Shown piece by piece: positions 30,788 to 37,639 of a stretch of DNA of 37,728 bases. The translations under genes and the position numbers were made by a program. The stretch spans positions 1 to 37,728 of the IMG/VR virus record IMGVR_UViG_3300033141_000881, one strand, 5' to 3'. Every line of letters begins with the position of its first letter. The stretch's first letter is position 1. Under the pieces are notes generated by a model. That model had not been told where the DNA came from. It saw only the letters and a list, made by a program, of their open reading frames with translations, and did not search any database. This stretch comes from a virus.

Positions 30788-33067
30788 TTGCAAGTAAATT
30801 ATAAAAAGAAACACGGCCCCGCGCTCGTCGCCGCCCGCTATATGCTCGTACCGATAAAGTCGGGCGAGAAATATCCAAATAAAAAAGGCTGGCCCCAGCT
30901 CCGGGCGACCATAGACGACGTTAAGGAGTGGGCCAATACCAGATATTACGGCGGCCTGGGAGTTCTGGGTGAGTTTAATCCTGGTATAGATATAGACGTC
31001 CAGGACCGGGAAGTCGTAAAGAAAATTATTAATTACTGCCGGGAAAATATAGGCGTAACGCCGGTACGGCTAGGCGACGCGCCCCGCGTGCTTATACCCT
31101 GCTGCGCTCCTATCGGGGGCCTGGGGCCGGATAACTCGGCTAAGTACGAGGACGAGCTAGGCGTCTCACATCAAATTGAAATTAAGGCGAAGGGTCAGCA
31201 GTGGGTAGCTTACGGCATACACCCCAAGACCCGGAAGCCTTACACCTGGAGCGGCGGCGAGCTACACGAGGTAGATAGCGACCTGTTGCCGGAGCTAACA
31301 GGCGAAAAGATAGAAGCGCTTTTTAAATATTTCGAGTCAATAGTCCCGAGCGACTGGGATAAACTTTCAAAAGGTAGAACCCGGCCACGCGTAGGCGGCT
31401 ATACTACCGACGGTACACTCCAGGGGGCCGACGCCTTCGAGAATTATAAGCCTGCCCTGCATATCGACCCCGACCGCGTGCGCTCCATATTGGCAGCACT
31501 CAGCCCGGACGGGAAAGTTAACGGCGCGGGCTGGCGAACCGTGGGCATGGCGTTACATCACCAATTTAGCGGCGACGACGAAGGAAAAGAGATCTTCCGG
31601 GAGTGGTCCGAAAATTCTATAGAGTACGACTACGACGAAATCGAGGCCCGCTGGCCTTCCTGGACTGCCAACACTTACGGCGGTAACCCGGTAACCTTCG
31701 CGACCGTTATATCAATGTATAACGAGGTAACCGAAAAGGTCGACGACCCGACGTTACGGCAAAAAGGTAAAAAGCTCTCGGACTGGGAAAAGCGTTTTGT
31801 TATGGTAGACCTTTCGGATAAATCCGAGGTCCACGACGCCGGAGTACCTATACATAAGGCCCGTAAGCATACGCTAAAAGCTTTTAAGGAACAGAATAGC
31901 GGATACGTCCATAGATATATTAACGAGGTAGGCGAGTCTGAAAGTATGCCTATGACTAAAGCCTGGCAGGATAGCCAGCGAGTCCGGCATTTCGCCGGGT
32001 ATACTTACCAGCCGGGAAAGCCCCGATTTTGCAAAGCTCCGACGGCCTACGACGACGATACCCTATATATTAATGGCTTTTATTTTCCGCCACACAAGGA
32101 AGAAATACCCGACTACGTGGACCGGATAGAACCTTTCCAGGACCTAGTAGAGCACCTTTTACCAGAGCCCGACGAGGCGGCCTGGTTTATTGAATGGCTG
32201 GCCCGGCTCATACAAAACCCGGCTGTAAGGTCCTTCGTAACGCCTATTAATATAACGACGGTAACCGGGACCGGGCGCGGTATTCTTTTCGATATACTGC
32301 GGCTACTGGTCGGCGGCCATAACACCCACGACGTAAGCCCGGACGATATCGAAGGGCGGTTTAATGGCTTCCTGGATAAGTGCCTTATAGCGGTTATACA
32401 AGAAATAAAAGCCAATACCAGCGGTAAAAAGTTCCAGATATGGGAACGTATGAAAAGCCTACTCGCCGATACCGTGGCCAATATACAAGCGAAAGGGCAG
32501 GACAGCTATACGGCCAACGTATACGCTAACTTTTTAATGTTCAGTAACAACATAGACGCCCTACCGCTGCGCGACGTTAACGAGCGCCGTATACACGCTA
32601 TGCGAGGCGCAGCCCGTCCACTAACTAACGACGAGATAGAGCGGATAGTCGACTGGAAAAACGACGAGGTTAATATATCGGCCCTGTTTAAATACCTGAA
32701 ATTGTACCCGGTCGACGAGAGTAACTTTAAACGCGCGCCGAAGACCAGGACTAAGATCCAAATGGTTCACGCTTCGGTTGGCGTCGGCGCTGCCGATATA
32801 GACGACTGGATAGCCCAGGACGCGCCGCCGGTCTTCGATTATGATTACGCCGCCGAGAAATTAGAAATATTTAGCGAGGACCTGGCGACCGTGGGCGTAT
32901 CGCGGGAGCACCTGCGCCGTATGCTTATGGATAAGGGCTATCATAGCGTCCAGGTACGCGTCGATACCAATAAAAGGAAGTACCTATATTTTCACCCGGA
33001 CAGGACCGAAGACAAAGCGGAAAATTTGCGTAATTTATATAACGAGTTAATAGGGGGTTTATTATGA
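30788..33067 (+). CDS. Primase-polymerase / SF3 helicase (D5, VirE-like)
   Basis: Bifunctional replication initiator of 759 residues. The N-terminal prim-pol domain (about 10-175) has LGEFNPGIDIDV with Asp68 and Asp70, then HQIEIKAKGQQWVAYGIHP. A primase C-terminal 2-like helical domain follows (about 225-300, LAALSPDGKVNGAGWRTVGM). The C-terminal SF3/DUF5906-type ATPase (about 450-650) has an unusual Walker A VTGTGRG (492-498) with Arg for Lys, a Walker B-like LIAVIQEI (about 531-538) and a sensor FLMFSNNIDALPL. The start is a TTG with AGGGCGA upstream; the first ATG (residue 19) would cut into the prim-pol domain. It overlaps the MazG gene (ATGA). Confidence 0.85.
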   Translation: MQVNYKKKHGPALVAARYMLVPIKSGEKYPNKKGWPQLRATIDDVKEWANTRYYGGLGVLGEFNPGIDIDVQDREVVKKIINYCRENIGVTPVRLGDAPRVLIPCCAPIGGLGPDNSAKYEDELGVSHQIEIKAKGQQWVAYGIHPKTRKPYTWSGGELHEVDSDLLPELTGEKIEALFKYFESIVPSDWDKLSKGRTRPRVGGYTTDGTLQGADAFENYKPALHIDPDRVRSILAALSPDGKVNGAGWRTVGMALHHQFSGDDEGKEIFREWSENSIEYDYDEIEARWPSWTANTYGGNPVTFATVISMYNEVTEKVDDPTLRQKGKKLSDWEKRFVMVDLSDKSEVHDAGVPIHKARKHTLKAFKEQNSGYVHRYINEVGESESMPMTKAWQDSQRVRHFAGYTYQPGKPRFCKAPTAYDDDTLYINGFYFPPHKEEIPDYVDRIEPFQDLVEHLLPEPDEAAWFIEWLARLIQNPAVRSFVTPINITTVTGTGRGILFDILRLLVGGHNTHDVSPDDIEGRFNGFLDKCLIAVIQEIKANTSGKKFQIWERMKSLLADTVANIQAKGQDSYTANVYANFLMFSNNIDALPLRDVNERRIHAMRGAARPLTNDEIERIVDWKNDEVNISALFKYLKLYPVDESNFKRAPKTRTKIQMVHASVGVGAADIDDWIAQDAPPVFDYDYAAEKLEIFSEDLATVGVSREHLRRMLMDKGYHSVQVRVDTNKRKYLYFHPDRTEDKAENLRNLYNELIGGLL

Positions 33068-33378
33068 AAATAAATGAAATTGTAATAGAGGCGACCGAAA
33101 ACGCTAAAAGGCACGATTGGGGTAATATGACAATGCTCGAACATCTCGCTTTATTCTGTGAAGAAATAGGGGAAGCGTGCGACTGCGTAAGAAAAGATGA
33201 TTTAAAATTAAGGTATGCTGAAAGCGGAAAGCCCGAAGGCCTGCCCTCAGAAATAGCGGATATAGTTATACGGGCTTCGTATATGGCTGGTGTATTTGGG
33301 CTGCCATTAAATCAAGCTATCGAAGAAAAATTAAAATATAATCGCAAAAGACCCAAAAATCACGACAAGAAAATTTAA
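33064..33378 (+). CDS. MazG-like nucleotide pyrophosphohydrolase
   Basis: Predicted to hydrolyse (d)NTPs or alarmone-like nucleotides and so shape nucleotide pools during infection. The 104-residue protein has the MazG metal site: LFCEEIGEACD (Glu33, Glu34, Glu37) and SEIADIVIRASY (Glu63, Asp66), with the following EEKLKYNRKRP helix typical of this family. Coupled to the primase-helicase by a 4-base overlap and followed by the DUF1937 gene, which may also act on nucleotides. Confidence 0.85.
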   Translation: MKINEIVIEATENAKRHDWGNMTMLEHLALFCEEIGEACDCVRKDDLKLRYAESGKPEGLPSEIADIVIRASYMAGVFGLPLNQAIEEKLKYNRKRPKNHDKKI

Positions 33379-33397
33379 CTACGGAGGACTATACCCC

Positions 33398-33784
33398 ATG
33401 AAAAAAATATATTTGGCTATTGCTTACGCGGGCAGAGAATCAGAATCAGTTAAAGAGGCTAATAGATACGCCGCCGACCTTATGAAAAAGGGTAACGTAG
33501 TTTTTAGTCCCATAAGCCAAAATCACACGATAGCCGACCAGGAGGATATGCCTACTGGCTGGAAATTTTGGGAGGCGGTAGATTTACCTTTTATAGAATG
33601 GTGCGACGTGCTTTGTGTTGTACCTGGATGGGAAAAATCTATCGGCGTTAATGCTGAAATAAAATACGCTAAAAAGCTCGGAAAAGAGATAGTATTTTTA
33701 ACGCCCTATCCTGACAAGCCCGAAGCCGAGAAAGAAGAGGCCAACGCTAATAACGAACACCACAGAAAAACGGAGGGTAAATAA
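33398..33784 (+). CDS. DUF1937 / nucleoside deoxyribosyltransferase-like protein
   Basis: The 128-residue protein has a Rossmann-like start KKIYLAIAYAGRESESVKEA, a VVFSPISQNHTIADQ loop, FWEAVDLPFIEWCDVLCVV and IGVNAEIKYAKKLGKEIVFL. These are the hallmarks of DUF1937, a group near nucleoside 2-deoxyribosyltransferases. Glu in NAEIKYA could be the acidic nucleophile of that fold. The C-terminal ~22 residues are a charged tail. It may salvage or alter nucleotides; not proven. RBS is ACGGAGG. Confidence 0.75.
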   Translation: MKKIYLAIAYAGRESESVKEANRYAADLMKKGNVVFSPISQNHTIADQEDMPTGWKFWEAVDLPFIEWCDVLCVVPGWEKSIGVNAEIKYAKKLGKEIVFLTPYPDKPEAEKEEANANNEHHRKTEGK

Positions 33785-33785
33785 T

Positions 33786-34022
33786 ATGTGTATATGTATA
33801 ATTAAAAAATGTAGAACCAAGGCTAAGCGGCCCTTAATGCTTTGTGATGAACACCACAAGGAATTTAGGAAATTTTTCGCCCTGGAATTTGATGTTAGTA
33901 ACTTACGTTTGGGCGATGTTGCTAATAAGTGTAATCAGGAATTGCTTAGCAAGGAACAAATGAAGACCAGGCAGCTATCCGATAGCCTTCACGCTATGAT
34001 AGACTGCACTGTAGGCGCGTAG
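33786..34022 (+). CDS. Small Cys/His protein
   Basis: Unrecognised 78-residue protein beginning MCICIIKKCRTKAKRPLMLC and continuing DEHHKEFRKFF. Cys2, Cys4, Cys9 and Cys20 with His23/His24 could form a zinc finger (the CxxxxHH pattern). The rest is helical with no motif. RBS is GGAGG. Part of the operon's cluster of small proteins between the DUF1937 and Dam-like genes. Confidence 0.6.
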   Translation: MCICIIKKCRTKAKRPLMLCDEHHKEFRKFFALEFDVSNLRLGDVANKCNQELLSKEQMKTRQLSDSLHAMIDCTVGA

Positions 34023-34023
34023 T

Positions 34024-34479
34024 ATGGCTGGAGGTAATCAAAATATAGCTACGCCCTGGGCGTTTATACACGCGGTAGAAAAGTATTTTAAAATAAAATT
34101 TAAATACGATATGGCCGCGCTAAAATGTAACGCTAAGGCCCCTAAATATTTTACTAGAAAGAATGACTCTCTCTCGGCGGTAGACTGGCCCCGGTACGGC
34201 TGGCTTTGGCTTAACCCTACATTTATAAACCTTACTAAATGGATAAATAAGTGTAACGAGCAGAAAAACCGAGGCAGTAAAATAATATCTATATGGCCCT
34301 TAAGCGGGGATAAGAACCAGATAGTAACTTACGAAAACGCCGAGGTATACATAGTACACGGTAGAGTATGGCCCGAGGTTAGGGGCTGCATGGTATGTAA
34401 ATGGGATCTAGATAGTTTTTTAATGCCGATGGTTTACGGGCTAACCTGGGACGGGAAAGCCTTAACGGATCGCTGGTAG
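34024..34479 (+). CDS. Phage N6-adenine methyltransferase (Dam-like)
   Basis: Resembles the phage N-6-adenine methyltransferase family (Dam, PF05869-type). The 151-residue protein has ATPWAFIHAVEKYFKIKF, DMAALKCNAKAPKYFT, then WPRYGWLWLNPTF. Most members read NPPY in the catalytic motif IV; here NPTF (residues 64-67) keeps Asn-Pro but changes the third and fourth positions. It follows the previous stop by one base. Likely modifies phage DNA to avoid restriction; together with the C5 enzyme on the - strand it gives this phage two base modifications. Activity uncertain because of the motif change. Confidence 0.78.
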   Translation: MAGGNQNIATPWAFIHAVEKYFKIKFKYDMAALKCNAKAPKYFTRKNDSLSAVDWPRYGWLWLNPTFINLTKWINKCNEQKNRGSKIISIWPLSGDKNQIVTYENAEVYIVHGRVWPEVRGCMVCKWDLDSFLMPMVYGLTWDGKALTDRW

Positions 34480-34493
34480 TATAGGGGTAAAGT

Positions 34494-34697
34494 ATGTATA
34501 CGATAGAATTTAAGGTCCCGCAGTATTGCTATAACGAAACGAGTGGCGAGGCGTGCGGCTTTTATCGAGAGGCGAGTAGCTTTTTTAGTAAGGGCCGGAG
34601 CTGCGCGCTATTTAAAAGCGGGTTAACCCAGCGCAGTAAACTTGTACGCCGTTGCCGGGAATGTAAAGACGCTATTTTTAACTCAGCAGGCGGGTAG
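34494..34697 (+). CDS. Small cysteine-rich protein
   Basis: 67-residue protein of unknown family. Five cysteines (CYN, ACGFY, SCALF, CRECK) with basic residues suggest a zinc-binding fold. The form resembles small phage proteins with a CxxC near the C-terminus. RBS AGGGG is a few bases before the ATG. No function assigned. Confidence 0.55.
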   Translation: MYTIEFKVPQYCYNETSGEACGFYREASSFFSKGRSCALFKSGLTQRSKLVRRCRECKDAIFNSAGG

Positions 34698-34700
34698 CGT

Positions 34701-34769
34701 ATGGATATAATTATAATTTATGTGTTATTGTTTGTGGCCGGTTTTGCGCTCGGTAAAATATTAAAATAG
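34701..34769 (+). CDS. 22-aa transmembrane micropeptide
   Basis: ATG at 34701 preceded by GCGGGTAGC; stop TAG at 34767-34769. The product starts MDIIIIYVLLFVAGFALGK, a single hydrophobic helix with a short basic end. It sits in a 81-base gap filled only by this frame and is immediately followed by an AGGAGG site for the next gene. Too short to prove as a gene, but the frame, RBS and composition agree. Confidence 0.45.
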   Translation: MDIIIIYVLLFVAGFALGKILK

Positions 34770-34778
34770 GAGGCTGAT

Positions 34779-35270
34779 ATGAGTAATATAGAATCTATCG
34801 AGGTGATAATACGCCGCGCCGATGGTCTCAAAGAGCGTGTTATTATGCCCTTTGACAAATTTTGTAAATGTATCGCTAAAAGTATACCGGCTCCAGCTCT
34901 GGCCCCGGCAGTAAAAGCCAATATCAGTACCAAAAGCGAAAAGAAGCCGGATCCCATAATGGAGCGCGGACCGGTTAGTAATAAAATGAATATTTTAGCT
35001 ATACGCTTCCGTACGGGCGGTATGTGCCTGCTGTCTAAAAAAATGCACGAAAAGGCTAACGGTAGGCAATACATAAGAGTACTAAAGCAGCCGTACCAGA
35101 CGTCTATGACGGTGACTTTTCAGGCTATGGCGGATATAAATACATTTAATATTAATAGTAAGTCCATGATATATTTTTCCGCGGCGGCTTTCGTTAAAGA
35201 GCATAAGCTCGAAGATAAGCGCGTCGAATTTAAAGAGCAGGACGGCGTACTGGTAGGCGATGTATGCTAA
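34779..35270 (+). CDS. Hypothetical protein
   Basis: Unrecognised 163-residue protein. It has an N-terminal SIEVIIRRADGLKERVIMPF strand pair, a proline/lysine linker (PAPALAPAVKANISTKSEKK) and a C-terminal mixed domain (MNILAIRFRTGGMCLLSKKM, SMTVTFQAMADINTFN, MIYFSAAAFVKEHKL). Strong AATAGGAGG site. The end overlaps a small membrane-peptide ORF. Confidence 0.6.
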   Translation: MSNIESIEVIIRRADGLKERVIMPFDKFCKCIAKSIPAPALAPAVKANISTKSEKKPDPIMERGPVSNKMNILAIRFRTGGMCLLSKKMHEKANGRQYIRVLKQPYQTSMTVTFQAMADINTFNINSKSMIYFSAAAFVKEHKLEDKRVEFKEQDGVLVGDVC

Positions 35271-35344
35271 GACACTGGATTTTAGCCGTAATACTTGCGG
35301 CTGCGTTGTGTTTTATTTTAATGGTTAAATTTCACGGGCTATAA
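35264..35344 (+). CDS. 26-aa membrane peptide
   Basis: Frame from ATG 35264 to TAA 35344, overlapping the preceding stop by 7 bases. It reads MLRHWILAVILAAALCFILM followed by VKFHGL: a single transmembrane helix with a basic N-terminus, fitting a small membrane protein. The upstream GGTAGGCGA serves as RBS. Similar in type to the 22-aa peptide 560 bases upstream. Confidence 0.42.
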   Translation: MLRHWILAVILAAALCFILMVKFHGL

Positions 35345-35354
35345 GGAGGACGAT

Positions 35355-35636
35355 ATGAACAACAAGTTTAATGAAGATACTCTATATCAAGAAATAGTCA
35401 ATAAGTGGGGAGAGCACGGGGCGCACGCCGATGTTTTTAGAGGGATGAAAAAGGAAAGGGACTGGGTAAGCGTCAAGGCCATACTACCGGCGGATAAACG
35501 CCTGGTTATCGTAACAAATGAAAAGATTGTAGGGGTTGCGTTCTATTATAAACATAGTAATACTTTTTGTATAAATGATAAGAAGCTACCCGGCGTTACC
35601 CGGTGGTTGCCATTACCTAAACTGCCAAAGACATAA
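35355..35636 (+). CDS. DUF551-like protein
   Basis: 93-residue protein whose C-terminal two-thirds fit DUF551, a small phage domain of unknown function: DWVSVKAILPADKRLVIVTN, GVAFYYKHSNTF and the closing VTRWLPLPKLP (family: VTHWMPLP). The N-terminal ~30 residues are helical. RBS AAGGAGG. Small gene among early accessory genes. Confidence 0.75.
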   Translation: MNNKFNEDTLYQEIVNKWGEHGAHADVFRGMKKERDWVSVKAILPADKRLVIVTNEKIVGVAFYYKHSNTFCINDKKLPGVTRWLPLPKLPKT

Positions 35637-35648
35637 CGGGAGGCCATA

Positions 35649-35798
35649 GTGAAAAAAGCTAAAGAGGTATGCTATAGGAAGCGGTGCGAGGCCTACTCGA
35701 CGGCGGAAAATAACCGCTGTATGGCTTTGGTATATATTGATAACTGCCATTACCGGGAAAAACTAAAGCCTACCGCTATCGGTAAATTAATGAGATAA
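35649..35798 (+). CDS. Small cysteine-rich protein, GTG start
   Basis: 49-residue protein with GTG start, seven bases after GGGAGG. It has four cysteines (C8, C13, C24, C33) in VCYRKRCEAYST, NNRCMALVY and DNCHYREKL, a layout of small phage zinc-binding proteins. It ends at TAA 35796-35798; the next gene's AGAAAG site follows. No function known. Confidence 0.55.
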   Translation: MKKAKEVCYRKRCEAYSTAENNRCMALVYIDNCHYREKLKPTAIGKLMR

Positions 35799-35818
35799 CA
35801 ACTTAACGGGAGAAAGAT

Positions 35819-36034
35819 ATGTCTGATAAAATAGATGTAAGAGCAAAAACAAAAAATTTATACCAGGAGTTTGAAAAGACAGAACCTAAAGAAAGTATCC
35901 CGCTATGTATTAATAAGGATAACTTTAATTCAATATTGGTTAATAATTTTATCGATTTCCTTGTAGATAAAATAGAAGCCCTAGAAAAGCCGATAGACGT
36001 CCCCCCAGATATCGTCGATGAAATTATAAAATAA
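35819..36034 (+). CDS. Hypothetical protein
   Basis: 71-residue acidic protein, MSDKIDVRAKTKNLYQEFEK at the start and a helical NNFIDFLVDKIEALEK near the C-terminus. RBS CGGGAGAAAG. Not recognised. It is followed by ~200 bases that hold a structured element and only a doubtful short ORF. Confidence 0.55.
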   Translation: MSDKIDVRAKTKNLYQEFEKTEPKESIPLCINKDNFNSILVNNFIDFLVDKIEALEKPIDVPPDIVDEIIK

Positions 36035-36052
36035 TTAACCTACTGGCCGTGG

Positions 36053-36157
36053 ATGAAAAAGACAGAACGTAGACCCTACCGCTTAAGGGAAGGCTTCACC
36101 CTTAACACTCCCGCAATGAGTCGTACTCGTGGAGCGTTAAGGGAGGCTATCATATAA
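36053..36157 (+). CDS. Doubtful 34-aa ORF in structured region
   Basis: ATG 36053 to TAA 36157 encodes a basic peptide (MKKTERRPYRLREG...). There is only a weak GTGG ahead of it, and it lies over the hairpin described next, so it may be a leader peptide or not a gene at all. Confidence 0.25.
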   Translation: MKKTERRPYRLREGFTLNTPAMSRTRGALREAII

Positions 36158-36169
36158 GATTGATCTCCC
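36083..36169 (+). ncRNA. Multi-state RNA hairpin element (candidate)
   Basis: CCCTTAAC (36099-36106) can pair with GTTAAGGG (36136-36143), extended by CTCC/GGAG (36108-36111 and 36131-36134) and by an inner stem ATGAGT/ACTCGT (36116-36121 and 36125-36130) with a CGT loop. The same CCCTTAA can instead pair with TTAAGGG at 36083-36089. GGGAG (36141-36145) can also pair with CTCCC at 36165-36169. These exclusive pairings look like an attenuator or regulatory RNA ahead of the next gene. No known riboswitch is recognised. Confidence 0.45.
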
Positions 36170-36236
36170 GTATGAAGGTCTTTAAATCTATAAGCGGACG
36201 GCCAGTAAATTTTAACAATTAAATGGAGGTATGTAT

Positions 36237-36494
36237 ATGATAAAAATTAAAAAATTTGTAGAACAGGCTATTCCGGTAACGGTGCTGAGCCTTGATAAAA
36301 AACTACCCTTAACGGGAAAAGAACTAAAAGATTTACGCTGTACTTGCTGTGATTTAAAACTAGGGTCAAGGCCGTGGGGCCATGCCTGGATTAAGGTAGA
36401 AGACGAAAAAGAAAAGCGAGGGGCTAGGTTATGTGAAAATTGTTGTGATATGGCCGAAAAACAATTAAAAGGTAAGGAGACACATACATTATGA
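36237..36494 (+). CDS. Small zinc-finger-like protein
   Basis: Read from the ATG at 36237 (seven bases after GGAGG) rather than 36231 (one base after). 85 residues with RCTCCDLKLGSRPWGHAW and LCENCCDMAEKQL, two CxxC-like clusters that together could bind zinc. RNA- or DNA-binding is possible; the family is unknown. It overlaps the next gene by 4 bases (ATGA). Confidence 0.65.
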   Translation: MIKIKKFVEQAIPVTVLSLDKKLPLTGKELKDLRCTCCDLKLGSRPWGHAWIKVEDEKEKRGARLCENCCDMAEKQLKGKETHTL

Positions 36495-36757
36495 TAAGAA
36501 CAAAAAGAGTAAAGGCCCGGTATCTACATTGGCCCCGCGGGACCTGGAAGTCATACAGGATAATAACGACCTGCCAGGTATGTAAGAAGCCAATAAGGCC
36601 GCACGAAAGGTGCTTTGATACCGGCGGCCATATCGGGATAGAAGAGACCGCGAAGTACTGCATGAGCTGCGCCTATGAGAAAATGCCGACGACTTACGGC
36701 GAGGCCGAGGTTTTGCTGCGGTCGCGGAATATGGGAGCCCTGGGGCTACGCGGGTAA
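36491..36757 (+). CDS. Small protein with two zinc-type cysteine pairs
   Basis: 88-residue basic protein. TTCQVCKKPIRPHERCFDTG and AKYCMSCAYEKMP give CxxC...C and CxxC, with His, a treble-clef or LIM-like zinc pattern. Translation is coupled at both ends (ATGA upstream, TAATG downstream). It may be a transcription or host-takeover factor; not recognised. Confidence 0.6.
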   Translation: MIRTKRVKARYLHWPRGTWKSYRIITTCQVCKKPIRPHERCFDTGGHIGIEETAKYCMSCAYEKMPTTYGEAEVLLRSRNMGALGLRG

Positions 36758-36939
36758 TGCTATATAGAGCCCTGTATATAGGTACGGCTATATTGTATAA
36801 AGTGCTGTCTTGCGGGTTAGTGCGTATTACGCTAGGTATTGGCGTTTTAGCGCTGGTTTTGGTGTTTATGTCTTGCCGTCTTATATTGGATTATATGGCA
36901 AGACAGATCCAAGTCCTTGAAAATCAATGGTTTAAGTAG
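36757..36939 (+). CDS. Small membrane protein, holin candidate
   Basis: 60-residue protein with two hydrophobic stretches (about 5-17, ALYIGTAILYKVL, and 22-44, VRITLGIGVLALVLVFMSCRL) and a short charged C-terminus. The size fits a small holin or an unknown membrane protein, but it lies far from the endolysin unless the genome is circular. It starts on the last A of the preceding TAA (TAATG). Four GTCTT/AAGAC repeats occur within its coding DNA. Confidence 0.5.
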   Translation: MLYRALYIGTAILYKVLSCGLVRITLGIGVLALVLVFMSCRLILDYMARQIQVLENQWFK

Positions 36940-37218
36940 TGTTGTCTTATTGTCTTATACTTATTTATATATCTTATGTGACTGTGTTGTACTTACATAC
37001 AGATAGGCGTATATGTTATATATTCAAAGTGTATGTAAGTAGGCGTGTATATAGCGGAGTGGCGGGGGGTATGGCAAGACGGCTAAAAAGTAGGGCGTAA
37101 GTTATTGGATTAGTAGGAGTTAGGGCGCGTCTTGTGAGATTTAACCAGATAAGACAGGCAAGACAAGTAGGGATAAGTGTATGATACATAAGGACTTAGT
37201 ATTTTTCACCACAAGACA
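36807..37218 (+). repeat. GTCTT / AAGAC repeat cluster (iteron-like)
   Basis: Eleven copies of the core GTCTT or its complement AAGAC, mostly as GGCAAGACA or ATAAGAC: at 36807, 36870, 36879, 36897, 36944, 36952, 37073, 37129, 37149, 37157 and 37212, in both orientations. Part lies in a gene and part in the ~300-base non-coding stretch 36940-37243 before the HNH gene. Besides these repeats and the inverted repeat below, that stretch holds no credible gene. Confidence 0.7.
36990..37041. repeat. 12-bp perfect inverted repeat
   Basis: TACTTACATACA (36990-37001) and TGTATGTAAGTA (37030-37041) are perfect complements 28 bases apart. Each arm is followed by a near-identical TAGGCGTATAT / TAGGCGTGTAT. 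Could be an operator, terminase or initiator binding site. Confidence 0.65.
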
Positions 37219-37243
37219 GAGTGGTATACTGGAGTAGGATAAC

Positions 37244-37624
37244 ATGAAGAGCGCGAAGAGTATCTGCAGACAGGTAGGCTGTCCGGCTTTGATATCATCA
37301 CCTGGCTATTGTGAGCAGCATAAGAAAGAAGAGGGCGATAGGTTTAAGGACTTGGAGCGAGCCCCTGGATCTCGGGAGTTCTACGGTTCTCATAAGTGGA
37401 CGAAGACGGCCAAGGCATACCGGCAGTACAGCCCACTATGTGAAGAGCATAAGCGCCGGGGCCTGGTAGTTAAGGGTAGCTTAGTGGATCATAAGATAGA
37501 AAGGCCAGAGCTTGAAGCGTTGGGCCTGAACCCTTTCGACTTCCAATTCTTACAGACGTTGTGTACATCGTGCCACAATAAGAAGCTAAGGGAAAGGCAG
37601 CAAAAATTTAAGCGTAAGCGATAG
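37244..37624 (+). CDS. HNH endonuclease
   Basis: 126-residue HNH nuclease of the type that sits next to terminase genes and helps cut DNA in packaging. An N-terminal Cys/His group (ICRQVGC, GYCEQH) is followed by EFYGSHKWTKTAKAYRQYSPLCEEHK, the VDHKIERPE metal-binding strand (His83), LNPFDFQFLQTLCTSCHNKK (CxxC-His111) and a basic tail. RBS GGAGTAGG. It lies upstream of the terminase genes if the ends are joined. Confidence 0.88.
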   Translation: MKSAKSICRQVGCPALISSPGYCEQHKKEEGDRFKDLERAPGSREFYGSHKWTKTAKAYRQYSPLCEEHKRRGLVVKGSLVDHKIERPELEALGLNPFDFQFLQTLCTSCHNKKLRERQQKFKRKR

Positions 37625-37639
37625 GAGATAGTTACATAG

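Noticed and set aside
37071-37100. Nine-codon ORF (MARRLKSRA) after GGGGGG in the repeat region
   Set aside because: Too short, and part of it is one of the AAGAC repeats; no evidence for translation.
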